64,000 bases of DNA, from positions 186,001-250,000 of the forward strand of contig NZ_JAUCZH010000002.1 of NCBI RefSeq assembly GCF_030373185.1. The letters are read 5' to 3'. This document shows positions 1 through 10,221 of this stretch, one piece after another. The notes beneath the pieces were generated by a model. That model ran no database searches. It worked only from the letters and a program-made list of their open reading frames with translations, and had not been told where the DNA came from. Each line of letters begins with the position of its first letter. Position 1 is the first letter of the stretch. Source of the DNA: Tabrizicola sp. (GTDB taxonomy: Bacteria; Pseudomonadota; Alphaproteobacteria; Rhodobacterales; Rhodobacteraceae). Position numbers and translations under genes: made by a program.

Positions 1-369
1 GTGATCCTTGGGCTTGGCGCTGCGGCTGAAGATGATCTGGCCGCCCGTCCCTCGCACCACGACGGCCATGACGACCATGAACATGAAGACTTCGATTCGG
101 TCGTCATTGACCTGCCTGAAGTCATCGATCCCGACGCGCTGGCCGCCGCCATCATGCAGCTGGCGCATGACCAGAAGATCCTGCGCGTCAAAGGCCATGT
201 TGCCGTGGCGGGCAAGCCGATGCGCCTTTTGGTGCAGGCCGTGGGCGCGCGGGTGCGAATGCAGTTCGACAAGCCATGGGGTGCCGGTCCGCGCAGGTCG
301 CAACTGGTGGTCATTGCTGAACATGACGACATCGACCCGGCGGCGATTGCCAGGGTTCTGGGGGCCTGA
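1..369 (+). CDS. cobW: CobW, cobalamin biosynthesis G3E GTPase, C-terminal part (5' truncated by window edge)
   Basis: The frame is open to the left edge, so the real start and the GTPase domain with its Walker motifs lie outside the window. What is visible is the acidic, His-rich metal-binding linker (HHDGHDDHEHED, about residues 19-30 of this fragment) and then a CobW C-terminal domain (ILRVKGHVAVAGKPMRLLVQ and on to the end). CobW-type G3E GTPases are thought to deliver cobalt to the CobNST chelatase. The stop is 6 bp before cobN, which supports that role. The identification rests on linker plus domain plus neighbour and is firm; nothing can be said about its regulation. Confidence 0.9.
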   Translation: MILGLGAAAEDDLAARPSHHDGHDDHEHEDFDSVVIDLPEVIDPDALAAAIMQLAHDQKILRVKGHVAVAGKPMRLLVQAVGARVRMQFDKPWGAGPRRSQLVVIAEHDDIDPAAIARVLGA

Positions 370-375
370 GCCAAC

Positions 376-3300
376 ATGCACGTCGTCTTCCGCGAAAGCC
401 ACGGGCTTGAGGAAACGGAAACCCCGTTCGATCTGGGGCAAGACCCGGCCGATCTGGTGGTGCTGTCCTTTTCCGACAGCGACCTTGGCGCTTTCACGGC
501 GGGCTACGAACGTGCGTGCAAATCGGGCGCAGGTCACCCAATGGTGCGGCTGGCCAATATCATCGCGCTGAAACACCCGGTATCCGTCGACACCTATGCC
601 GAGCAGACGCTTTCAGGCGCCAAGGCCATCCTTGTCCGCCTGATTGGCGGCGAGGCTTACTGGCCCTACGGTCTGGCCGTCCTGCAAGACCTTGCCCGAC
701 GCAACGGCATTGCGCTTGCCGTCCTGCCCGCAGATGGGCGGCCTGATCCGCGGCTGGACGAACTCTCGACCCTGCCTGTGTCCACCCTGCGCCGGTTGCA
801 GACGCTGTGCGATCAGGGGGGTGCGGTTGCGGCTCAGGCGGCCTTGGCGCAACTGGCGCTGGCGGCGGGGCTTTATGCCGGGCTGGTTGCCGGTGACAAG
901 ACTGTGCCGGACATGGGCTTTTACGACCCCGCCAAGGGCGTGATCTCCGCGCCCGACGGCGACAGGCCGGTGCTGGTGACCTTCTACCGCAGCTATCTGA
1001 CCGCAGGTGATACCGCCCCGGTCGATGCGCTGATCCTTGCCCTGCGCGCGGCAGGGTTCGCAGCCTGCGGGGCCTTTGCCCCCAGCTTGAAAGCCTCCGG
1101 TGTGGGCGACTGGCTGCGCGGTCATCTGGCCGCCCACCCCCCCGTGGCGATCATCAACGCCACTGCCTTTTCGGCGCAAGGCGCGGATGGTTCCACCCCC
1201 TTTGACGGCGGCGATTGCCCGGTGTTTCAGGTGGCTCTCTCCACCGCGCGGCGGCGGGACTGGGCCACGTCTGACCGGGGGCTTTCGCCCGCCGACCTTG
1301 CGATGCATGTGGTGCTGCCCGAGGTGGACGGTCGGTTGTTCGCAGGCCTTGTCAGCTTCAAATCCCCCGGCAAGCGGCACCCTGACCTGCAATTTTCCCG
1401 CTTTGCGCACCGGGCCGATCAGGCGCGGATCGCGGCGGTGGTTGACCGGGTGGTGGCGTGGCACCGCCTGTCGCAAACCCCCGCCGCCGAACGGCAACTG
1501 GCGGTGATCCTGTCCACCTACCCCGGCCGCGCGCATCAGATGGCGCATGCGGTGGGCCTCGATGCGCTGGCTTCGGTTGACGAGATGCTGGCCGGTCTGA
1601 CGGCCGAAGGCTATGCCATCTCCCCCGGCGCGCCGTTGCCCGAAGCCCTGACCGGAGTGATCGAGTGGCCCGTGGCCGACTATCTGACCGCCCTTGCCAC
1701 CCTGCCCGAACCCCTGCGCGACGATCTTGCTGCCGCATGGGGCGCGGTTGCCGCCGACCCATTGGTCGCAAAGGGTGCGTTCCATTTCCCCGCCACCCGT
1801 CGCGGCAATGCGCTGATCGCGCTCCAACCCGAACGGGGCGAGGTTCAAAGCCGCGACAACGACTACCATGACCTGTCGCGCACCCCGCGCCATGGCTATG
1901 TGGCCTTCTACCTCTGGCTTCGGTCACTGGGCCTGCATGCCCTTGTCCACATGGGCGCACATGGCACACTGGAATGGCTGCCGGGTAAATCGGTCGCCCT
2001 GTCCGAGGCCTGCTGGCCCGAGGCGCTGATCGGCCCCCTGCCGGTGATCTATCCCTTCATCGTCAACGACCCCGGCGAAGCGGCACAAGCCAAGCGCCGG
2101 ATCGGGGCCGTCACCCTTGGCCACCTGCCGCCACCGATGATCGCCAGCGCCTTGCCGCCGGAACTGGCGGGGCTGGAACGTCTTCTGGACGAATATTCCA
2201 CCGCTGACGGGCTTGACCCGGCACGCCGCAACCGCCTTATCTCCACCATCCGCGACGAAGCGCAGGCGTCAGGCGTAGCGGCAGACCTTGGCCTGCCGCC
2301 CGATGCCACCCCGGCCGAGGTCGTCACCCGGATTGACCGTTTCGTGTGTGATATCAAGGAAAGCCAGTTCGGCCACGGCCTGCACGTCTTCGGGCAGGGC
2401 GCCGGGGAACGCGATGGCCTGATCGCCGCACTTGCAGGCCGCCGCGTCGCCCCCGGCCCAGCGGGCTCGCCCAACCGGGGCCGGAGCGACGTGCTGCCCA
2501 CCGGACGCAACCTTTTCAGCGTCGATCCCCGCGCGGTTCCGTCGCGCAATGCCCACGCCCAAGGCGTGAAGCTGGCAGAGGAACTGATCCGCCGCCACCT
2601 GCAAGACCACGGCGATTACCCGCGCGGGCTGGTGGTCGATCTCTGGGGTTCCGCCACCATGCGCACTGCGGGCGAGGAGTTTGCGATGGCCCTCCACCTC
2701 GCGGGCCTTGCCCCACGCTGGGACGAAGGCTCCGCCCGCGTCTCTGGCTTCGAGATCGTCCCCCTCGCGCTCCTTGGCCGCCCAAGGATCGACGTCACCC
2801 TCCGCGTCTCGGGCCTCTTCCGCGACGTGTTCCCCGGCCTTGCCCAGCTTTTCGAAGCCGGGGCCGAGGCCCTGTCGCAGCGCGATGAGGCGGCTGAGGA
2901 CAACCCCTACACCCTTCGCGCCGCCCGCGTCTTCGGCCCCCAGCCGGGCCAATACGGGCTTGGCATGGGAACCGCCGCCGATACCTTCACCGATGAGGCG
3001 CGCAGGGCGGCAGGCGAAGCATGGCTGAACGCCTCCGCCTGGGCCATCGGCACCGACGGCCAGTCGACCGAGAACCGCAAGGGACTGGAGGCGCGCGTCC
3101 TCAAGGCCGACGCCTTCGTCCACGCGCAGGATCTGCCGGAAACCGATGTGCTTGTCGCGGCTGACTATGCCGCACATGAGGCCGGGTTTGCCGCCGCAGT
3201 CGCCCGCCTTGGTGGCCAGACTCCCGCCCTCTACCACCTCGATGCCACCAGGCCGGACACTCCCCGCGCCCGCACCTTGACCGAAGAAATCGCCCGTGTC

Positions 3301-3612
3301 GTCCGCGCCCGCGCCGCCAACCCCGATTGGGCGGCTGGGATGATGAACCACGGCTACCGCGGTGGTGCCGAAATCGCTGCCACGCTGGACCACATGGCCG
3401 CCTTCGCCCATCTGGCGCAGGTCGTCCCGCCACATCTATTCGACCTCTACCACGAAGCCACCCTTGGCCGCGCCGAAGTGCGTGATTTCCTCGCCCGCGA
3501 AAACCCTGCCGCCTTGCAGGCCATGGAAGACCTCTTCCGCCGCCTGCGCGATGCTGGCCTCTGGCTGACGCGCCGGAACTCCATCGCAGCCCGGATCGAG
3601 GGGGCCGCATGA
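376..3612 (+). CDS. cobN: CobN, large subunit of aerobic cobaltochelatase
   Basis: This 1078-residue protein belongs to the CobN/BchH family. With CobS and CobT (not in the window) it inserts Co(II) into hydrogenobyrinic acid a,c-diamide using ATP. The family signature [18 protein letters not shown] is at about residues 523-540, and the conserved [19 protein letters not shown] block is near residue 840. It is somewhat shorter than the roughly 1275-residue Pseudomonas denitrificans enzyme, mostly at the N-terminus, but the ATG at 376 lies 6 bp after the cobW stop and the N-terminus already shows a normal CobN opening. It is transcribed with cobW and probably with cobG, after a 154-bp gap that carries an interspersed repeat. 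Confidence 0.95.
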   Translation: MHVVFRESHGLEETETPFDLGQDPADLVVLSFSDSDLGAFTAGYERACKSGAGHPMVRLANIIALKHPVSVDTYAEQTLSGAKAILVRLIGGEAYWPYGLAVLQDLARRNGIALAVLPADGRPDPRLDELSTLPVSTLRRLQTLCDQGGAVAAQAALAQLALAAGLYAGLVAGDKTVPDMGFYDPAKGVISAPDGDRPVLVTFYRSYLTAGDTAPVDALILALRAAGFAACGAFAPSLKASGVGDWLRGHLAAHPPVAIINATAFSAQGADGSTPFDGGDCPVFQVALSTARRRDWATSDRGLSPADLAMHVVLPEVDGRLFAGLVSFKSPGKRHPDLQFSRFAHRADQARIAAVVDRVVAWHRLSQTPAAERQLAVILSTYPGRAHQMAHAVGLDALASVDEMLAGLTAEGYAISPGAPLPEALTGVIEWPVADYLTALATLPEPLRDDLAAAWGAVAADPLVAKGAFHFPATRRGNALIALQPERGEVQSRDNDYHDLSRTPRHGYVAFYLWLRSLGLHALVHMGAHGTLEWLPGKSVALSEACWPEALIGPLPVIYPFIVNDPGEAAQAKRRIGAVTLGHLPPPMIASALPPELAGLERLLDEYSTADGLDPARRNRLISTIRDEAQASGVAADLGLPPDATPAEVVTRIDRFVCDIKESQFGHGLHVFGQGAGERDGLIAALAGRRVAPGPAGSPNRGRSDVLPTGRNLFSVDPRAVPSRNAHAQGVKLAEELIRRHLQDHGDYPRGLVVDLWGSATMRTAGEEFAMALHLAGLAPRWDEGSARVSGFEIVPLALLGRPRIDVTLRVSGLFRDVFPGLAQLFEAGAEALSQRDEAAEDNPYTLRAARVFGPQPGQYGLGMGTAADTFTDEARRAAGEAWLNASAWAIGTDGQSTENRKGLEARVLKADAFVHAQDLPETDVLVAADYAAHEAGFAAAVARLGGQTPALYHLDATRPDTPRARTLTEEIARVVRARAANPDWAAGMMNHGYRGGAEIAATLDHMAAFAHLAQVVPPHLFDLYHEATLGRAEVRDFLARENPAALQAMEDLFRRLRDAGLWLTRRNSIAARIEGAA

Positions 3613-3632
3613 CCAGAACCCATCGCCCATCC

Positions 3633-3665
3633 CTTCATCTGTCCGAAAATATCCCCGCCGGAGGC
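3633..3665. repeat. Interspersed Rhodobacteraceae-type repeat, copy A (cobN-cobG gap)
   Basis: A 33-bp element with core GAAAATATCCCCGCCGGAGG. A second copy differing at one base lies in frame inside xdhB at 38955-38987. Diverged relatives sit in xdhA and in several intergenic gaps of this window. It is non-coding here, between the cobN stop and the cobG start. Confidence 0.75.
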
Positions 3666-3766
3666 ACGTCCCAAGCCGGTTGCGCGCCCGTCGCGCGCCG
3701 AGGCGAGGAAAAAGGCTTGCGCGAAGCGCTCAGTCTGAAATCGGCCTCCAGACAAGGTCGCGCGGC

Positions 3767-4912
3767 ATGACGGTAGCGCCCGAAATCAAGGGCTGGTGTC
3801 CCGGCGCGCTGCGCCCGATGGCCTCGGGTGACGGGCTGATCGTGCGCATCCGCCCGCCCGGCGGTCGGCTGACCCCGGCGCAGGCGACGGGTATCGCCAA
3901 GGCCGCAGCCCGGCATGGCAACGGGATCATCGACCTCTCTGCCCGCGCCAACCTGCAACTGCGGGGGGTTGCCGACGCCTCGCACGCACCGCTGATCGAC
4001 GCGCTTCGCGCCCATGATCTGATCGACCCGGACATCCGGACGGAATCTCTGCGCAACCTGATTGTCACACCGTTCCGCGATGCCACCACCGAAACCCTTG
4101 CCGCCGACCTGACCGCCGCCCTTGCGCGGATGCCGCAACTGCCCGGCAAGTTCGGCTTTGCGCTGGACATCGGGCCACGCCCGGTGCTGTCGGGCGCATC
4201 CGTCGACATCCGCGTGGAACGCGCGGCAGATGGACGGTTGATCCTGCGGCCAGACGGGTATCCCTTGGGCCAGCCGATCACCGATCTGGGCCGGGACGCG
4301 GTGGCGCTGGCGGAATGGTTCATCGCCAAAGGTGGCGTGACGGATGGCCGGGGCCGGATGGCCGCGCTGATCACACGGGGCGCGGTGCCGGGTGGCTGTG
4401 ACACCCCGCCAGCCGAACCCTTGACACAGCCCGCGCCGGGCCTGCATCCCGAAGGCGCGCTGGTGGCTCTGGGTTTTGGCCAGATGCAGGCGGAAACCCT
4501 GCTGGCCCTTGCCGCTCTTGGCCACGAGATCCGCCCGACGCCGTGGCGGATGCTGATGCTGGCCGGGGCGACGGTGCTGCCAGATGTCGCGGGGCTGATC
4601 ACCGACCCAGCCGATCCCCTGTTGCGCGTCACCGCCTGCACCGGGGCGCCCGGTTGTCCCCAAGCCTTGGGTGACACACGGGCGCTGGCCCGCAACCTTG
4701 CCGCGCATCTGCCCAAGGGCCACGCGCTGCACCTTTCCGGCTGCACCAAGGGCTGCGCCCATCCGGCACCCTGCTATCTGACGCTGGTTGCCACGGCGAA
4801 GGGATATGACCTCGTGCGCGACGGCGCTGCTTCTGACACCCCGGTTCGGCGCGGGATTGCCGCGTCTGATCTGCCCGAACTTCTGAAGGCCATTCATGCC
4901 CCACATCTATGA
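3767..4912 (+). CDS. cobG: CobG, precorrin-3B synthase (oxygen-dependent)
   Basis: This is a 381-residue member of the nitrite/sulfite reductase superfamily. CobG hydroxylates precorrin-3A with O2 to give precorrin-3B and marks the aerobic B12 route. The N-terminus [19 protein letters not shown] is a ferredoxin-like half domain. The cysteine set [11 protein letters not shown] (about residue 289) and [10 protein letters not shown] (about residue 324) would hold the [4Fe-4S] cluster. An upstream in-frame ATG at 3680 adds an Arg-rich, low-complexity stretch with no family match, so the ATG at 3767 was chosen. Its last 17 bp overlap cobH, indicating translational coupling. Confidence 0.93.
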   Translation: MTVAPEIKGWCPGALRPMASGDGLIVRIRPPGGRLTPAQATGIAKAAARHGNGIIDLSARANLQLRGVADASHAPLIDALRAHDLIDPDIRTESLRNLIVTPFRDATTETLAADLTAALARMPQLPGKFGFALDIGPRPVLSGASVDIRVERAADGRLILRPDGYPLGQPITDLGRDAVALAEWFIAKGGVTDGRGRMAALITRGAVPGGCDTPPAEPLTQPAPGLHPEGALVALGFGQMQAETLLALAALGHEIRPTPWRMLMLAGATVLPDVAGLITDPADPLLRVTACTGAPGCPQALGDTRALARNLAAHLPKGHALHLSGCTKGCAHPAPCYLTLVATAKGYDLVRDGAASDTPVRRGIAASDLPELLKAIHAPHL

Positions 4913-5525
4913 AACCGACGGCGCCACGATCTATGTCCAGTCCTTCGCCATGATCCGGGCCGAGGCCGATCTTGCCCGCTTCTCCCCGGAAGAGGAAATC
5001 GTCGCCGTCCGCATGATCCACGCGGCGGGGATGGTAGACCTTGCCCCGCATATCCGATTTTCCCCCAGCATGGCGATTGCCGCGCGGGCGGCGCTCGAGG
5101 CGGGCGCGCCGATCCTGTGCGATGTGCGCATGGTCAGCGAAGGCATAACCCGCAAGCGCCTGCCCGCCGACAATGCCGTCATCTGCACCTTGCAAGACCC
5201 CGCCGTTCCCGCCCTTGCCGCGCAAATGAACAACACCCGCTCTGCCGCTGCGGTGGAACTGTGGCGGCCCCATCTGGCAGGTGCGGTGGTGGCAATCGGC
5301 AACGCTCCGACCGCGCTGTTTCATCTGTTGAACATGCTGGAAGACCCCGACTGCCCGCGCCCTGCCGCGATCATCGGCTGCCCGGTCGGCTTTGTGGGAG
5401 CGGCCGAGTCGAAAGATGCGCTGATAGAGGCACCCCCCGTGCCAAGCGTGATCGTCAAGGGGCGCCTTGGCGGATCCGCCATCACCGTCGCCGCCGTCAA
5501 CGCGCTGGCCAGCCGGAAGGAATGA
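4896..5525 (+). CDS. cobH: CobH, precorrin-8X methylmutase
   Basis: The 209-residue protein catalyses the final ring rearrangement, moving the C-11 methyl group to C-12 to give hydrogenobyrinic acid. The catalytic histidine is in the motif [10 protein letters not shown] at about residue 42, and the substrate-loop motif [12 protein letters not shown] is near residue 140. The length matches the family (about 210). It overlaps the end of cobG by 17 bp and is followed at once by cobI, so all three are probably translated from one message. Confidence 0.95.
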   Translation: MPHIYETDGATIYVQSFAMIRAEADLARFSPEEEIVAVRMIHAAGMVDLAPHIRFSPSMAIAARAALEAGAPILCDVRMVSEGITRKRLPADNAVICTLQDPAVPALAAQMNNTRSAAAVELWRPHLAGAVVAIGNAPTALFHLLNMLEDPDCPRPAAIIGCPVGFVGAAESKDALIEAPPVPSVIVKGRLGGSAITVAAVNALASRKE

Positions 5526-5527
5526 CC

Positions 5528-6283
5528 ATGGCCCCCCAGAACGGCAAAGTGAACGGCAAAGTCATCTGTGCGGGTCTTGGCCCCGGCGATCCCGATCTGA
5601 TGAGCCTGCGGTCCGCCCGCGCCATCGGTGCCGCGCGGCATGTGGCCTATTTCCGCAAGGCCGGCCGCCCCGGTCAGGCGCGGCGGATCGTCGAGGGGAT
5701 GCTGGCAGCCGATGCCGTCGAATACCCGATGGAATATCCGGTCACGACCGAATTGCCCTTCGACAGCCCGGAATACAACGGCGCGCTGGCCACATTTTAT
5801 GACGGTTGGGCCGACCGTCTGGCCGCTTTGGCCGCAACCGACGATGTGCTGGTCCTGTGCGAGGGAGACCCGTTCTTCTACGGCAGCTTCATGCATCTGC
5901 ATTCCCGCCTGCAAGGCCGCGCCCCGGTCGAGGTCATTCCCGGCATCACCGGGATGACAGGTTGCTGGAACGCCACCGATATCCCGATCACCTGGGGCGA
6001 CGATGTGCTTACGGTCCTGATGGGGACGCTGCCGGAAGATGATCTGGTTCGGCACATGCAGGCCGCCGATGCCTTGGTGATCATGAAGACCGGCCGCAAC
6101 CTGCCCCGCGTGCGCCGGGCGCTGGAACGGGCCGGACGGCTTGACGCCGCATGGCTGGTTGAACGCGGCACGATGCCCGATCAGCGCGTTGCGCGGCTGG
6201 TCGATGTGGATGCCGCCGACTGCCCGTATTTCGCCATCGTCCTTGTCCATGGCCATGGCCGCCGCCCCGAGGTGCCGGAATGA
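5528..6283 (+). CDS. cobI: CobI, precorrin-2 C(20)-methyltransferase
   Basis: A 251-residue SAM-dependent tetrapyrrole methylase that methylates precorrin-2 at C-20. The N-terminal motif CAGLGPGDPDLMSLRSARAI and the CEGDPFFYGSFMHLHSRL loop are typical of the C20 enzyme. Two ATGs are available, at 5522 (overlapping the cobH stop) and 5528. The Shine-Dalgarno GGAAGGA at 5515-5521 touches the first and is 6 nt from the second, so 5528 was chosen. The 3' end overlaps cobJ by 4 bp (ATGA). Confidence 0.94.
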   Translation: MAPQNGKVNGKVICAGLGPGDPDLMSLRSARAIGAARHVAYFRKAGRPGQARRIVEGMLAADAVEYPMEYPVTTELPFDSPEYNGALATFYDGWADRLAALAATDDVLVLCEGDPFFYGSFMHLHSRLQGRAPVEVIPGITGMTGCWNATDIPITWGDDVLTVLMGTLPEDDLVRHMQAADALVIMKTGRNLPRVRRALERAGRLDAAWLVERGTMPDQRVARLVDVDAADCPYFAIVLVHGHGRRPEVPE

Positions 6284-7017
6284 CCGGGAAGCTTGTCATC
6301 GCAGGCCTTGGCCCCGGTGATGACCGTCTGGTCACGCCCGAGGTGACAGCCGCGCTGGCCGCCGCGACCGATATCGTCGGCTATTTCCCTTATGTAGCCC
6401 GTGTCGCGCCGCGTGCAGGGCTGACGCTGCACCCATCGGACAACCGGGTGGAACTGGACCGCGCCCGCGCCGCGCTCGACATGGCGGCAGCGGGCCGTCA
6501 GGTGGTGGTGGTCAGCTCTGGCGATCCGGGGGTGTTCGCCATGGCCAGCGCCGTGTTCGAAGCGCTGGAGGGTCGCACGGATTGGCAGGCCCTGGACATT
6601 CGCGTTCTGCCCGGCATCACCGCGATGCTGGCGGCGGCGGCGGCGGCGGGCGCACCTTTGGGCCATGATTTCTGCTGCATCAACCTGTCAGACAACCTCA
6701 AGCCCTGGGCGGTGATCGAAACCCGCCTGCGCCATGCCGCCAAGGCCGATCTGGCGATGGCTTTCTACAACCCCCGCTCGGCCAGCCGCCCCGAAGGCTT
6801 TGCCCGCGCGCTTGACACATTGCGACAGGAATGCGGGCCTGACCGCCTGATCACCTTTGCCCGCGCGGTATCCACCCCCGAGGAACGGTTGCTGACGGTG
6901 ACCCTTGGCGAAGCCACGCCCGACATGGCCGACATGCGCACCGTGGTGATTGTCGGCAACTCGGCCACCCGCCGCGTCGGGCGCTGGGTCTATTCGCCGC
7001 GGAGCGTCGTCGGATGA
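6280..7017 (+). CDS. cobJ: CobJ, precorrin-3B C(17)-methyltransferase
   Basis: A 245-residue tetrapyrrole methylase that methylates C-17 and drives ring contraction of precorrin-3B. Visible motifs are GLGPGDDRLVTPEV at the N-terminus, VVVSSGDPGVFAMASAVFEA near residue 75, and the AFYNPRSASRPEGF block typical of CobJ near residue 165. The start overlaps the cobI stop (ATGA). Its last 28 bp overlap the 3' end of cobK, which is on the other strand, so the two messages are antisense at their tails. Confidence 0.94.
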   Translation: MTGKLVIAGLGPGDDRLVTPEVTAALAAATDIVGYFPYVARVAPRAGLTLHPSDNRVELDRARAALDMAAAGRQVVVVSSGDPGVFAMASAVFEALEGRTDWQALDIRVLPGITAMLAAAAAAGAPLGHDFCCINLSDNLKPWAVIETRLRHAAKADLAMAFYNPRSASRPEGFARALDTLRQECGPDRLITFARAVSTPEERLLTVTLGEATPDMADMRTVVIVGNSATRRVGRWVYSPRSVVG

Positions 7018-7742
7018 CCCAGCCACGCCATCACAGCCGCCACGCTGCGCGCTGCGGCGCGCATCGGTATTATCGGCCGGTCGATCATCAGAACCGGCAG
7101 CCCCAAGGCACGGGCGGCGGCGATCTTGGCAACGGCCCCCTTTCCTCCGGCGTTCTTGGCCACGACAATCTCGATACCGTGGTCCTGCATCAGGGCTGTG
7201 TCTGCGGCTACGGTGAACGGCCCGCGCGCCACCACGACATCCGCCTGCGGCAAGGGCAAGGGGCCGGTCGGCGCGTCAACCAGACGCAACAGGTAATGGT
7301 GCTGTGGCTGGGCTGCGAAAGCATCGACATGCTGTCTGCCAATGGCAAGGAACACCCTCCGGGGCGGGCCGGCAAGGGCTGCAACCGCAGCCCCAAGGTC
7401 GGCGAGATGGGTCCAGCGGTCACCTTCGCTTGCCTGCCATGGCGCGCGTTCCAGAGCGATCAGTGGAACGCCAGCGGCAGCACAAGCGGCAACCGCATTG
7501 CGGCTCATTCGCGCGGCGAAGGGGTGGGTCGCGTCGATCACATGGGTGATGGCTTCGGCGGCAAGGTAGTCTTGCAGCTTCGAAATCCCGCCAAAGCCGC
7601 CCACCCGCATGTGGATAGGCTGGCCCATCGGGGCTTCGGTGCGCCCGGCATAGGAGTAGACCCCCGAAAGCCCCGCTGCGGCAATGGCCTGGGCCATGAG
7701 ATTGGCTTCGGTGGTGCCGCCCAGCAGAAGTATGCGTGTCAT
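6990..7742 (-). CDS. cobK: CobK, precorrin-6A reductase
   Basis: The 250-residue enzyme reduces precorrin-6A to 6B with NADPH. The N-terminal nucleotide motif ILLLGGTTEANLMAQA and the HVIDATHPFAARMSRNAVAA block are diagnostic. It is the only cob gene here on the minus strand. Its ATG at 7742 interlocks with the cobL ATG at 7741 within one CATG, leaving no intergenic DNA. An upstream alternative start (7763) lies inside cobL and has no family match. At the 3' end it overlaps cobJ by 28 bp. Confidence 0.93.
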   Translation of the reverse strand: MTRILLLGGTTEANLMAQAIAAAGLSGVYSYAGRTEAPMGQPIHMRVGGFGGISKLQDYLAAEAITHVIDATHPFAARMSRNAVAACAAAGVPLIALERAPWQASEGDRWTHLADLGAAVAALAGPPRRVFLAIGRQHVDAFAAQPQHHYLLRLVDAPTGPLPLPQADVVVARGPFTVAADTALMQDHGIEIVVAKNAGGKGAVAKIAAARALGLPVLMIDRPIIPMRAAARSVAAVMAWLGHPTTLRGE

Positions 7743-8919
7743 GAATGATCCCTGGCTCACCATAATCGGTTTGGGCGAAGATGGACCGGCTTCACTGTCG
7801 GCTGCAAGTCGCGCTGCGCTGGATCAGGGCGAAGTTGTCTTTGGCGGTCCCCGACATCTGGCGCTTGTCGGCGCCGGGGGGCGGGCTGTGGCCTGGCCGG
7901 TGCCGTTTGACGTGGCCCCTGTGCTGGCGCGGCGGGGACGGCCGACCGTCGTCCTCGCTTCGGGTGATCCGTTCTGGTTCGGGGCGGGTGGCAGCCTGAT
8001 GGCGCATCTGTCGCCCGGCGAATGGGTGTCACACCCTGCACCCTCGACCTTTCAACTGGCCGCGAACCGGCTGGGCTGGCGGCTGGAAGAGGTGCTGTGC
8101 CTTGGCCTGCACGCAGCACCCTTTTCCCGGCTGCGCCCGGTTCTGGGCCGGGGCGTGCGCGTGATCTGCACGCTGCGCGACGGCGCGGCAGCGGCGGAAC
8201 TGGCCGCATGGCTGGCCGCGAACGGCCACCCCAATGCCCGGCTGACCGTGTTGGAACGGCTGGGCGGGCCACGGGAACGGCTGCGCCCGGTTGTCCTGAC
8301 GGACTCTTTGCAGGACGTATCCGCCCCGGTCTCGGCGGCCATCGAGGCCACCGATCCCGGCCTGCCGGGTGCTTCGGGCCTGCCGGATGGCCTTTTTGAG
8401 CATGACGGGCAGATCACCAAGCGTCCGGTCCGCGCTCTGACGCTGTCGGCACTTGCCCCCCGCGCCGGGGAAATCCTGTGGGATATCGGGGCGGGGTCCG
8501 GGTCGATCGGGATCGAGTGGTTGCTGGCCCGGGGGGCAGAGGTGCATGCGCTGGAGGCAGACCCGACCCGCGCCGCCCGTGCCAGAGGCAATGTCGAGGT
8601 TTTCGGCCTGGCCCACCGCCACCACCTGCACGAGGCCCGCGCGCCGGAGGGGTTTGACCGCCTGCCCCGGCCCGATGCCGTCTTTGTCGGCGGCGGGGCA
8701 GGCGAGGCGATACTGGCGCGGCTGTGGGAGGTGATGCCCGACGGGGCGCGGCTGGTCGTGAATGCCGTGACCATCGAGACCGAGGCGCTGGTGCTGGACT
8801 GGTCGGCCCGTCATGGCGGGTCGCTTTTGAAGATCGAACTGTCTGAACCTGTTGCCATTGGCCGCAAACGTGGCTGGCGTGCGGCCTTGCCGATTTTGCA
8901 ATGGAGCGTCACCCGATGA
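7741..8919 (+). CDS. cobL: CobL, precorrin-6Y C(5,15)-methyltransferase (decarboxylating)
   Basis: A 392-residue fusion of the two activities called CbiE and CbiT in anaerobic organisms. The N-terminal tetrapyrrole-methylase half opens with LTIIGLGEDGPASLSAASRA. The C-terminal half is a class-I SAM methyltransferase with the glycine motif ILWDIGAGSGSIGIEWLLA near residue 245. It methylates C-5 and C-15 and decarboxylates the ring-C acetate. The start at 7741 was chosen from alignment; any ribosome-binding site must lie within the antisense cobK 5' end. The stop overlaps the cobE start (ATGA). Confidence 0.95.
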   Translation: MNDPWLTIIGLGEDGPASLSAASRAALDQGEVVFGGPRHLALVGAGGRAVAWPVPFDVAPVLARRGRPTVVLASGDPFWFGAGGSLMAHLSPGEWVSHPAPSTFQLAANRLGWRLEEVLCLGLHAAPFSRLRPVLGRGVRVICTLRDGAAAAELAAWLAANGHPNARLTVLERLGGPRERLRPVVLTDSLQDVSAPVSAAIEATDPGLPGASGLPDGLFEHDGQITKRPVRALTLSALAPRAGEILWDIGAGSGSIGIEWLLARGAEVHALEADPTRAARARGNVEVFGLAHRHHLHEARAPEGFDRLPRPDAVFVGGGAGEAILARLWEVMPDGARLVVNAVTIETEALVLDWSARHGGSLLKIELSEPVAIGRKRGWRAALPILQWSVTR

Positions 8920-9275
8920 TTGTCGCGGGCTTTGGCTTTCGGACCGGAACCAGCCTTGCCGCCTTGCGGGACGCGCTGGCACAGGCGGGGGGCGTGGCGG
9001 GTGTGACCCATCTGGCGACACTGGCCACCAAGGCCCCCGACCTTGCGCCGCTTGGTCAGGTGCTGGGCCTGCCCGTCCTTGCCCTGCCGGCGGAGGCGCT
9101 GCATGGCCAGCCGACCCTGACCCGGTCAGACCGCGTCAGGGCGCTTTACGGCACCGGTTCGGTTGCCGAAGCCGCCGCCCTTGCCGCCGCTGGTCCGGGG
9201 TCAAAGCTGCGCGGGCCACGGGCGGTTTCGGCGGACGGCAGTGCGACTGCGGCGATTGCAGAGGCGCCAAGATGA
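8916..9275 (+). CDS. cobE: CobE, cobalamin biosynthesis protein (CbiG C-terminal-like)
   Basis: This small 119-residue protein resembles CobE and the C-terminal domain of CbiG. It opens with MIVAGFGFRTGTSLAALRDAL and contains LGLPVLALPAEAL. Its exact role in the aerobic pathway is not settled. The ATG at 8916 overlaps the cobL stop (ATGA); an in-frame ATG at 8901 would add five residues. It is followed by a 160-bp gap with a diverged interspersed repeat before cobM. Confidence 0.85.
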   Translation: MIVAGFGFRTGTSLAALRDALAQAGGVAGVTHLATLATKAPDLAPLGQVLGLPVLALPAEALHGQPTLTRSDRVRALYGTGSVAEAAALAAAGPGSKLRGPRAVSADGSATAAIAEAPR

Positions 9276-9396
9276 GGGCGTGGCACCAAGTGGCCGGCGA
9301 CGTTCAAATTGAGCGCCTTGGCAGGCGCCAGGCCTTTTGTCTCGCCTCTGCGCGGCCAAGGGGCCACGCAACCGGCTCGGGCCTGCGCTCCGCGTG

Positions 9397-9418
9397 GGGA
9401 GTATTTGGGAAAAGAGCA
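9397..9418. repeat. Diverged interspersed repeat, copy F (cobE-cobM gap)
   Basis: GGGGAGTATTTGGGAAAAG lies just upstream of the cobM ribosome-binding site. It resembles the GGGGATATT-CGG core of the repeat family seen at 3633, 38955 and 41015. The assignment to that family is by eye and tentative. Confidence 0.4.
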
Positions 9419-9435
9419 AGCATGAGGGTTCGGGC

Positions 9436-10221
9436 ATGACTGTCCATTTCATCGGGGCCGGGCCGGGGGCCGCGGACCTGTTGACGCTGCGGGGACGCGA
9501 TCTGATCGCAGCCTCTCCGGTCTGCCTTTACGCGGGTTCGCTGGTGCCGGAGGGGGTGCTGGCGCATTGCCCGCCAGGGGTGCGGCTGGTGAACACCGCG
9601 CCGATGTCGCTCGACGAGATCATGGCGGAGATCGTGGCGGCGCATGAAGCTAGGCAGGATGTGGCGCGGCTTCATTCCGGCGATCTGTCGGTCTGGTCGG
9701 CGATGGGGGAACAGCTGCGGCGGCTGCGCGCGCTTGGGATCCCTTATGATGTGACGCCCGGGGTGCCGTCTTTCGCGGCGGCGGCGGCGGCGCTGGGGGT
9801 GGAACTGACGCTGCCGGGCCTTGCGCAGTCTGTCGTGCTGACTCGGACCGAGGGGCGGGCGACGCAGATGCCGCAACGCGAGACGCTGGGGGCTTTCGGT
9901 GCGACCGGGGCGACGCTGGCGCTGCATTTGTCGATCCATCTGATCGACAAGCTGGTCGCCGATCTCACGCCGCATTATGGCGCCGACTGCCCGGTGGCCG
10001 TGGTCTGGCGCGCAAGCTGGCCGGATCAGCGCGTGATCCGCGCCACCCTTGCCACGCTGGCCGGTGCCGTTCCGGCTGAGGTGGAGCGCACCGCGCTGAT
10101 CCTTGTCGGCCCCGCACTGGCGCAGGAGGGGTTTGAGGAAAGCCGCCTTTACGCGGGCGACTATGACCGCCGGTACCGCCCCGTCGGCACCCATCCGCGC
10201 TTTCCGGGGACCGGGTCATGA
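9436..10221 (+). CDS. cobM: CobM, precorrin-4 C(11)-methyltransferase
   Basis: A 261-residue tetrapyrrole methylase. Motifs are [20 protein letters not shown] at the N-terminus, [15 protein letters not shown], and [18 protein letters not shown] near residue 75, all typical of CobM/CbiF, which methylates C-11 of precorrin-4. An in-frame start at 9337 would read through the upstream gap and repeat, so the ATG at 9436, preceded by GAGGG, was chosen. The stop overlaps the cobB start by 4 bp. Confidence 0.94.
   Translation: MTVHFIGAGPGAADLLTLRGRDLIAASPVCLYAGSLVPEGVLAHCPPGVRLVNTAPMSLDEIMAEIVAAHEARQDVARLHSGDLSVWSAMGEQLRRLRALGIPYDVTPGVPSFAAAAAALGVELTLPGLAQSVVLTRTEGRATQMPQRETLGAFGATGATLALHLSIHLIDKLVADLTPHYGADCPVAVVWRASWPDQRVIRATLATLAGAVPAEVERTALILVGPALAQEGFEESRLYAGDYDRRYRPVGTHPRFPGTGS

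Noticed and set aside
613-4906. Long minus-strand frames antisense to cobN and cobG (e.g. 613-1893, 2269-3435, 3635-4906)
   Set aside because: They mirror well-supported cob genes and show only low-complexity Arg/Gly/Pro translations.
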